Shown: positions 58,124 through 64,000 of the stretch, in pieces
Layout: the number at the start of each line of letters is the position of its first letter
How positions within the stretch are numbered: position 1 is the first letter of the stretch
NCBI GenBank assembly: GCA_030272585.1
Contig: BSYQ01000004.1
Span: forward strand, 2,418,001 to 2,482,000
Source of the DNA: Bryopsis sp. KO-2023
Lineage: Eukaryota > Chlorophyta > Ulvophyceae > Bryopsidales > Bryopsidaceae
Length of the DNA stretch: 64,000 nucleotides
Direction of reading: 5' to 3'
Position numbers and translations under genes: made by a program
Notes under the pieces: generated by a model
What the model was told of the DNA's origin: nothing
Databases searched by the model: none
What the model saw: the letters and a program-made list of their open reading frames with translations, nothing else

Positions 58124-60237
58124 GTTTGGGGACCGAAGACGACCCTCCACCACCGGCCCAAGGACCAATGTTCGTGCAGCAGAACTACCAGCACGTACAG
58201 CAGGTTCACGTCGAGAACAACCAAGCCGACGTACGCATGAACCAGCTGGAGGTGGACGCGGGTCAATGGGCGGACCGGACCGTGGCCAACCTACAGGCGG
58301 CCCTCGAAGAGGTCCGGGGCCAGCTGCAACAGCAACAGGAGCACGCAGCCGCTTTGCTGGACCAGCAAGCCGAAGATCTCGACTACCGTCTCGAGGCCCA
58401 GAGGAGAGAAGCCGAAGAACGGCAGGCGGCCCTTGTAGATCAACAGGTCGCGGGTCTCGCCGAGAGATTGGAGGCACAACGCCAAGAGTATGGACAGCTC
58501 ACCGCGGAGCTGGAGCGCCGTCTCCAACTGAGCCAGGACCGTTTGGCCGCCAAGGCAGAGGACGATGTCAAGAACCTTGGGGCCAGGACCGAGTATCTCA
58601 CACATCAGCTCAACGACAACAAGGTCGCTGTAGCTACGCTCGACGTGGTTACCAAGGAGTTGGAGAAGGACAAGGACCGACTTTGGCGCGAGACAGAAGC
58701 CAAACCCAACGTGGAAGAGCTCGTCAAGTTATGGTCCAAGCAGGTGCCCACCGGACCGCAACACGTTCCCGTGTACGTAGGAACGCAGACGGTCCAGGCA
58801 CCAACGGCTCCACCTATGGTACCCGTGGTCACGACAGGGCTGACCGGTGTACCGGCCGTGCCACCAACAGTAGCCACTTCGTCAGGGCAATCTCCAGCAC
58901 CGCTGGTATCACCTATGGACGTCAACGCCGCACCTTTACCTGTGCTCCTACCTCCCAGAGGAACCGCCGACCCAGGACCCAGGTTGAACCGCAGACCAGG
59001 TCCCGTTATTCGAGACCAAACCACCGACCAAGGCAGACCATGGCCCGCAGCACAAGTGCCACCAGGAGCCATGCAGCAGACGAGTGGTCGGGGAGGGTTC
59101 AACTCCGGATCGGACCCATTCGCTGGGATGGGATCATACGCATCAGTGGGCCAACAAGACCCAACTGGACAGATGAACCGGCGACAAGGAACGCACCCAG
59201 CAGGCGGCGGTGGAGGCGGTGGAGGCGATGACGATGATGATGGACCAGACGGATCGAGGCGACCAGGAGGGCCAGGAGGACCCAATGGACCAGGAGGACC
59301 AGGAGGGCCAGGAGGACCGGGTGGACCAGGTGGACCAGGACCAGGTGGACCAGGCGGACCAGGAGGTCCGGGAGGACCACCAGGACCAGGCGCACCAAAC
59401 CCACCGGATGGACGCAACCCTCTGCGCCACTTGAAGTTGCAGATGCCCAAGCCCTACACCGGTGACCACGATGTGTCCGTCACCGAGTGGGTTATGCAGA
59501 TGGGCAGGTGGTTGCGGGCCCAAGATGTCCCTGAGGTCCAGTGGATCCGAGTGCTGTCGGCCCACGTTGGAGGAGCGGCCTCGCGTTGGATGAACTTGCA
59601 GGAGCTTCGCATGGCTGAGGGGAGACGCCAACCCTTCGCTGATTGGCAAGAGTGGGCAACGGAGGCACGACGCCAATTTGAGCCTACGACTTCGACGGAA
59701 CGGGCCCGGACCGAGCTACGTGGCCTCAAGCAGGGAGGGACCGTGCGTGACTACGTGCGCCGGTTCCAGCACATTTGTTTTCGCATCCCGGACATGACGG
59801 AGGCGGAGATGTTTTCGACGTTCGTCGCTGGGTTACGAGACCCTCTTCGCACCACTATCGCTGGATTCGTGCGAGGGGATGTGCAGGAAGCGATTGAAAT
59901 GGCTGAACGACTCGACGGTGTCCGGACCCTACATCCACATTCCGGTGCCAGGGGCCAAGGAGGCAGACCGAGATGGAACCGACGAAGCCGAGTCAACAGC
60001 ATTGGCGATGGACCGCGTGAGGACCGACTTGGAGCCATTGGAGACCGAGGCCGTGGCCGTGGCCGTGGCCGAGGAGGCGGAGGCCGAGGCAGAGGCCGTG
60101 GCACTGGAGGCCGACAAGGCGGAAGAGGGAATCCAGGAGGCGGCGGCAGGGGACAAATGTCGTGTTATCTTTGTGGAGGCAACCATGGAGTGCGATATTG
60201 TCCAAAACTGTCCGACGCCAAAAGATCAGTAAATTGA
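58057..60237 (+). CDS. gag: Gag polyprotein with collagen-like linker (726 aa)
   Basis: In order: an acidic lead; a Gln/Glu-rich coiled coil (about 58150-58690); a Pro/Val-rich linker; a Gly-rich and Asp run; a collagen-like PGGPGGPGG tract (about 59250-59400); the retrotransposon capsid domain (about 59430-59930, [38 protein letters not shown]); a [11 protein letters not shown] basic stretch; and one zinc knuckle [13 protein letters not shown]. The knuckle spacing is CX2CX3HX4C, one residue shorter than the usual CX2CX4HX4C. It builds the virus-like particle and packages RNA. It ends at 60237 while pol is already open in the -1 frame. Confidence 0.85.
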   Translation: MDLIPYEEAPAYPDHVDEGDEMSLGTEDDPPPPAQGPMFVQQNYQHVQQVHVENNQADVRMNQLEVDAGQWADRTVANLQAALEEVRGQLQQQQEHAAALLDQQAEDLDYRLEAQRREAEERQAALVDQQVAGLAERLEAQRQEYGQLTAELERRLQLSQDRLAAKAEDDVKNLGARTEYLTHQLNDNKVAVATLDVVTKELEKDKDRLWRETEAKPNVEELVKLWSKQVPTGPQHVPVYVGTQTVQAPTAPPMVPVVTTGLTGVPAVPPTVATSSGQSPAPLVSPMDVNAAPLPVLLPPRGTADPGPRLNRRPGPVIRDQTTDQGRPWPAAQVPPGAMQQTSGRGGFNSGSDPFAGMGSYASVGQQDPTGQMNRRQGTHPAGGGGGGGGDDDDDGPDGSRRPGGPGGPNGPGGPGGPGGPGGPGGPGPGGPGGPGGPGGPPGPGAPNPPDGRNPLRHLKLQMPKPYTGDHDVSVTEWVMQMGRWLRAQDVPEVQWIRVLSAHVGGAASRWMNLQELRMAEGRRQPFADWQEWATEARRQFEPTTSTERARTELRGLKQGGTVRDYVRRFQHICFRIPDMTEAEMFSTFVAGLRDPLRTTIAGFVRGDVQEAIEMAERLDGVRTLHPHSGARGQGGRPRWNRRSRVNSIGDGPREDRLGAIGDRGRGRGRGRGGGGRGRGRGTGGRQGGRGNPGGGGRGQMSCYLCGGNHGVRYCPKLSDAKRSVN

Positions 60238-63200
60238 AGGTCCGAGGCGCAGGACCACCAGCCTTGGACCAGGAAACGGGTGGTGATGAGGCCAGCGATC
60301 CGGGAGATCAAGGGCAAAGGGAAAAAAGAGTACGCTGGAAAGACCAGCCGGAAGAACCGAAACACAGCTCCAGTCCGCAAGACAGTCCCCAAGAAACAGC
60401 AGATGTGCGGACCGGGTCACCAGGGACGGGACCCTTGAGAGGAGCCACCGACGGTCAAGGGCAAGAACAGCCCGTGGGGCCATCGGACCACTCGGAGCGT
60501 GATGCATCACTTGAACCAGGGAAAGGTCAAGGAGCTACCGAGGTGGATGGGGAAGTGCTAGGGCAGGCACTTAGTCGGACCGGTTCTGCGACGGCCGACA
60601 ATTTTTCTTTTTTAGCTAAGACCGGCGGGGCCGGCAAGAATAGTCGTTTTACGGGGTTTGAAATAAGGGTTTTTATTAATGACGTGCCAGTAGTGGCTTA
60701 TGTCGATTCGGGCAGTTGGGAAAATTACCTTTCGAAGGAAGTAGTGGAGAAAGTGGGTGTAAAGGTTTTCCCCGAACAACGGACTTTGGTTATGGCAGAT
60801 GGTTCCAGGAAACAGGTTACAGGACGAGCGGACCGGTTACAGTTCCGGTCCGGATCAGTTAATTTTGTGTCCGATTTCCACTTGTTCCCTGGAATGGCAT
60901 ATGAAATGATATTGGGAATTCCATGGTTGGTTGCCGAAAACCCCGATTTGTGTTTTCGCACTCGGACCATTAAGGTTCGTCGGGGCCGGAGCCAACTATC
61001 ATTACCATTAGCTATTTCAACTCAGCCAAAGCCAACTGAGGTCATGAGTATTGGGGGATTGGAACCGACATCCGCCACCAACGTTTGGCGAGGGATACGG
61101 TCCAACGATTGTGGAGCTTTGATGGTGGTAGTTACGGAAGTGGAGCCAGAAGACGGACATCAGAAGGACGATGTGGAGCGACTGATTCGGGAGGACACCT
61201 CTCGAAAGATTACGAACCTACTGGAGAGCTATCGGAGAGTATTTGCCTCGGATCTGCCCAAGGGACCACCACCGGTCCGAAACGGGCACGAGTTCGAGAT
61301 CAAGGTTGAGGAGGGGACGAAGCCAATCTTTCGTCCCATGTATAAACTATCTCCGGCGGAGCTTCAGGAGGTCCGTAAACAGCTGGACTACATGTTGGAC
61401 CGGGAGTTGATCCGGCCCTCCAAGAGTCCATGGGGCGCACCGGTCCTCTTCGCTAACAAGAAGGACGGTGGCCTTCGCTTTTGCATCGACTACCGCTGGC
61501 TCAACCAGAGGACCATCAAGAACCGCTATCCACTACCGCTACCCGAGGAGCTATTGGACCGACTACAGGGAGCTAAGGTGTTTAGCCGGTTGGACCTGCG
61601 ATCCGGCTACTGGCAGATGCCGATCCGGCCTGAGGACCAGGAGAAGACAGCGTTCCGGACCCGGTACGGACACTACGAGTACAAGGTGGTGCCATTTGGG
61701 CTCACAAACGCCCCTCCGCAGTTTATGGCTATGATAAACGACCTGTTCCGGGATTTCCATGACCGGTTCATGGTCGTGTTCCTCGATGACATCATAGTCT
61801 ACAGCAAGAACGAGGAGGAGCATGCGGAGCACCTACGCTTGGTATTGGACAAGCTAGCGGAGCACAACCTGTACGCGAAGGCATCGAAGTGTTCTATCGC
61901 CGTGAAGGAGTTGGATTTTGTGGGCCATTGGATCTCGGCGAATGGAATCTCGCCGCATCGGTCCAAGGTCCAGGCGATCCGGGATTGGGAGCCGCTGACC
62001 TCTGTTCCTGAGGTCCGAAGTTTTCTGGGGATGGTTTCGTATTACCGTCGCTTCATTCGACAGTTTTCGAAAGTAGCGGCGCCGATCCAGAAGCTTGTGA
62101 AGAAGGACCAGCCATGGGAATGGGGAGCCGAGCAGAAGGCAGCTTTTGAAGCCCTGAAGGAAAGTCTGACGACGGCTCCGGTCCTGCTGATACCGGATCC
62201 GGACAAGCCATATGTAGTTGTCACGGATGCTTCGGATTTTGCGCTGGGAGCCACATTGATGCAGGAGGCTGACGATGGACTTCAACCGGTGGCGTTCCTC
62301 AGTAGGTCCCTCAACTCGGCCGAACAGAAGTACTCGGCCTATGAAAGGGAGCTTTTGGGCATTTCCTATGCCTTGGCTCAATGGCGCCATTATCTCGAAG
62401 GAGCGCCGAAAGGGACCACTGTCTACACGGACCACCAACCCGCTACACATTTCCTCCAGCAACGGGTCCTGTCTCGGACCCAAACCCGCTGGTTGAAGGC
62501 GGGGTATTTTCAGTCTATTATGCCGAAGATCGTCTACCTCCCGGGCCGATCCAATGTGGTGGCTGATGCATTGTCACGCAAGCCTCAGCTCAAGTTGAAT
62601 GCAATTTTGGAGGCCAAAATTTCGCCCGGGGAGGCGCAGGAATGGACGCAAGCGACCACTGATGACCCTACTTTGAAGCGTATTCTGGACCAACTGGACC
62701 AAGGACGACATGTACCCGGGTATTCTCGGACCGAACCGGGAATGCTTTTATATCAAACCGAACCAGGAGTGGACCCAAAACTAGTGGTCCCTACCACAAA
62801 ACGACAAGTGGTGTTGCACGATCACCACGATGTTCCGATGGCGGGACATCCAGGAGTGGCCAGGACGGCCGAGCTCGTGAGCCGAAGATATTGGTGGCGC
62901 GGTTGGAGACGAACCGTGACCGACTATGTCCGCTCGTGCCCCACATGCCAAGTGATGAAGACCGAGAACGCGAAGCCCAAAGGATTGCTGAATCCGCTTC
63001 CCGTTCCGACATATAAGTGGGAACAGCTGACAACGGACCTTGTGACCGATTTGCCGAAATCGAATGGGTATACCGCTGTAGCTGTCTTTGTGGACCGGCT
63101 CACAAAAATGTGCAAGTTCGTGCCATGTACCAAGGAGGTATCGGCAAAGGAGTATGCCGAGTTGTTTCTATCCCAGGTGTTCCCTACCTCAGGGATACCT

Positions 63201-64000
63201 GAAGTGATCGTTTCGGATCGCGATCCACGGTTCACGAGCCAGTTCTACAAGGAACTGTTCAGGCTCGTAGGAACGGATCTGCGGATGTCGACTGCTCACC
63301 ATCCACAGTCGGATGGCCAGAGTGAAGTAACGATCCGGACCCTGGAGAACTTCCTTCGGCCCTATATTGAGGCCAGGCCGGAGAAGTGGAGCGACTACCT
63401 GAGCACGGCAGAATTTGCAGCGAATAACTCGATCAACGCCAGTACCAAGTACACGCCGTTCTATCTTATGTACGGCCAGCACCCAAAGGGATTGGAGTTG
63501 GACCGGCCCAAGAGCAATGTTGAGGCCGCAGAAGCCATGGTGGACCGAATGCGGGACGATTTGATGGACGCGAAGAAGAACTACCACGCCGCCCAGGAGC
63601 AAATGTGCCAAGTAGCCAACAAGAAAAGGAGGCACGTGGAGTTCCAAGTGGGCCAAGAAGTGTGCCTACGAAGTGCACATCTTCCGTTGGCCGTGACCAA
63701 GCATGTTCCAGCTAAGGTCCGAAGACGGTTCATCGGGCCATTCAAGGTGACCAAAGTGATATCACCGGTGGCCTACCGCATTGATCTACCAGACACATGG
63801 CGACTACATCCAACCTTCCACGTCTCCAAACTCAAGGAGTATATACGTTCCGAGGAATTCAAGAGGGACGATCCTCCAGGACCGGCTCTGGTGGACGAAC
63901 TAACTGGAGCCGAGGAATTCGAAGTGGAGACGGTTCTACGATCCAAGGGAGCTGGAAAAAGAAAGAGGTACCTGGTACTATGGAAGGGTTATCCGACCCA
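60183..64000 (+). CDS. pol: Pol polyprotein: PR-RT-RNase H-IN-chromodomain (partial at right edge)
   Basis: Open in the -1 frame relative to Gag through to the window end, with no ATG before the protease, so it is probably made as a Gag-Pol fusion by frameshift. The first 400 nt are a hydrophilic linker. The protease has VDSGS (60702-60716). [16 protein letters not shown], the [12 protein letters not shown] motif, and FLDD (61779-61790). RNase [16 protein letters not shown] and a YTDHQP site. Integrase: HHCC finger (about 62815-62950, with CPTC), then D near 63036, D in [11 protein letters not shown] in [13 protein letters not shown]. After [19 protein letters not shown] comes the start of a chromodomain ([20 protein letters not shown], then KGYP), cut by the edge. 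All catalytic residues are present. Confidence 0.93.

Larger units (their letters stand above)
57233..64000 (+). mobile_element. Ty3/gypsy chromovirus LTR retrotransposon (3' end outside window)
   Basis: Order: LTR, primer-binding site, gag, protease, reverse transcriptase, RNase H, integrase, chromodomain, which is the order of chromoviruses. The pol frame is open to the window edge with all catalytic motifs, so the copy may be young. The element is GC-rich against AT-rich surroundings and uses the words GGACC and CGGAC very often. Confidence 0.93.

Noticed and set aside
57861..59231. 456-aa open frame overlapping gag
   Set aside because: It is a shadow frame in GC-rich Gag DNA; the translation is Arg/Gly/Thr-rich without domains, while the overlapping frame holds the Gag domains.
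58605..59450. 281-aa antisense frame with Pro-Gly repeats
   Set aside because: It is the complement of the collagen-like Gag tract, so the repeats arise automatically.

Overview
This is nuclear DNA of a eukaryote. Genes are split by short GT-AG introns, non-coding DNA is AT-rich with many homopolymer and TA runs, and there are three classes of eukaryotic transposon. An intron carries a piece of plastid 16S rRNA, so the host is probably an alga; the 16S looks more like a red-lineage secondary plastid than a cyanobacterium, but that is only an impression. I cannot name the species.

Most of the window is a birth-and-death cluster of ankyrin-repeat genes built to one plan. Each has a signal-peptide exon, a 29-nt Gly/Ala exon, a short GDAEAV-type exon, a Cys exon (CRNC or CWKC), a long first ankyrin exon, a string of about 99-nt exons each coding one ankyrin repeat with phase-1 introns at both ends, and a terminal exon with two to three repeats and a Cys-rich GKGxKERL tail. 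Two repeat types tend to alternate: PLH...KAG and PLM...ESG. Copies: A (154-5333, +, cut by the left edge, damaged); B (6738-7743, +, remnant); C (12039-16593, -, intact, 482 aa); D (30984-31953, -, remnant); E (32404-36836, +, intact, 378 aa); F (41893-48916, -, intact, 839 aa, 23 exons); G (50158-53469, -, decayed); H (55150-56565, -, remnant). Two more 5' gene blocks stand alone (27960-28700 + and 39480-40390 -). A and F are arms of an inverted duplication of about 6.5 kb; C and G are arms of a direct duplication of about 4.5 kb; B and D form another inverted pair.

Between the ankyrin copies lie single-copy genes whose exons join cleanly: a YjbQ/UPF0047 gene (18198 to about 20066, -), head to head with a membrane-anchored, probably plastid-targeted protein kinase (20291-24956, +, 567 aa), then a trypsin-like serine protease (25967-27645, +, 270 aa). 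A small unknown protein exists as an inverted pair of paralogs (8691-8894 + and 29675-29887 -).

Mobile DNA: a 5'-truncated LINE (53809-55091) with target-site duplications and an ATTATG-type tail; a 63-bp tail of the same family inside an ankyrin exon (7556-7618); a pogo-like DNA transposon (55422-56167) that itself holds a 48-bp retro-insertion; and a Ty3/gypsy chromovirus (LTR from 57233, gag, pol and the start of a chromodomain) that runs off the right end. Because many insertions sit in duplicated DNA, the other copy often preserves the empty site.
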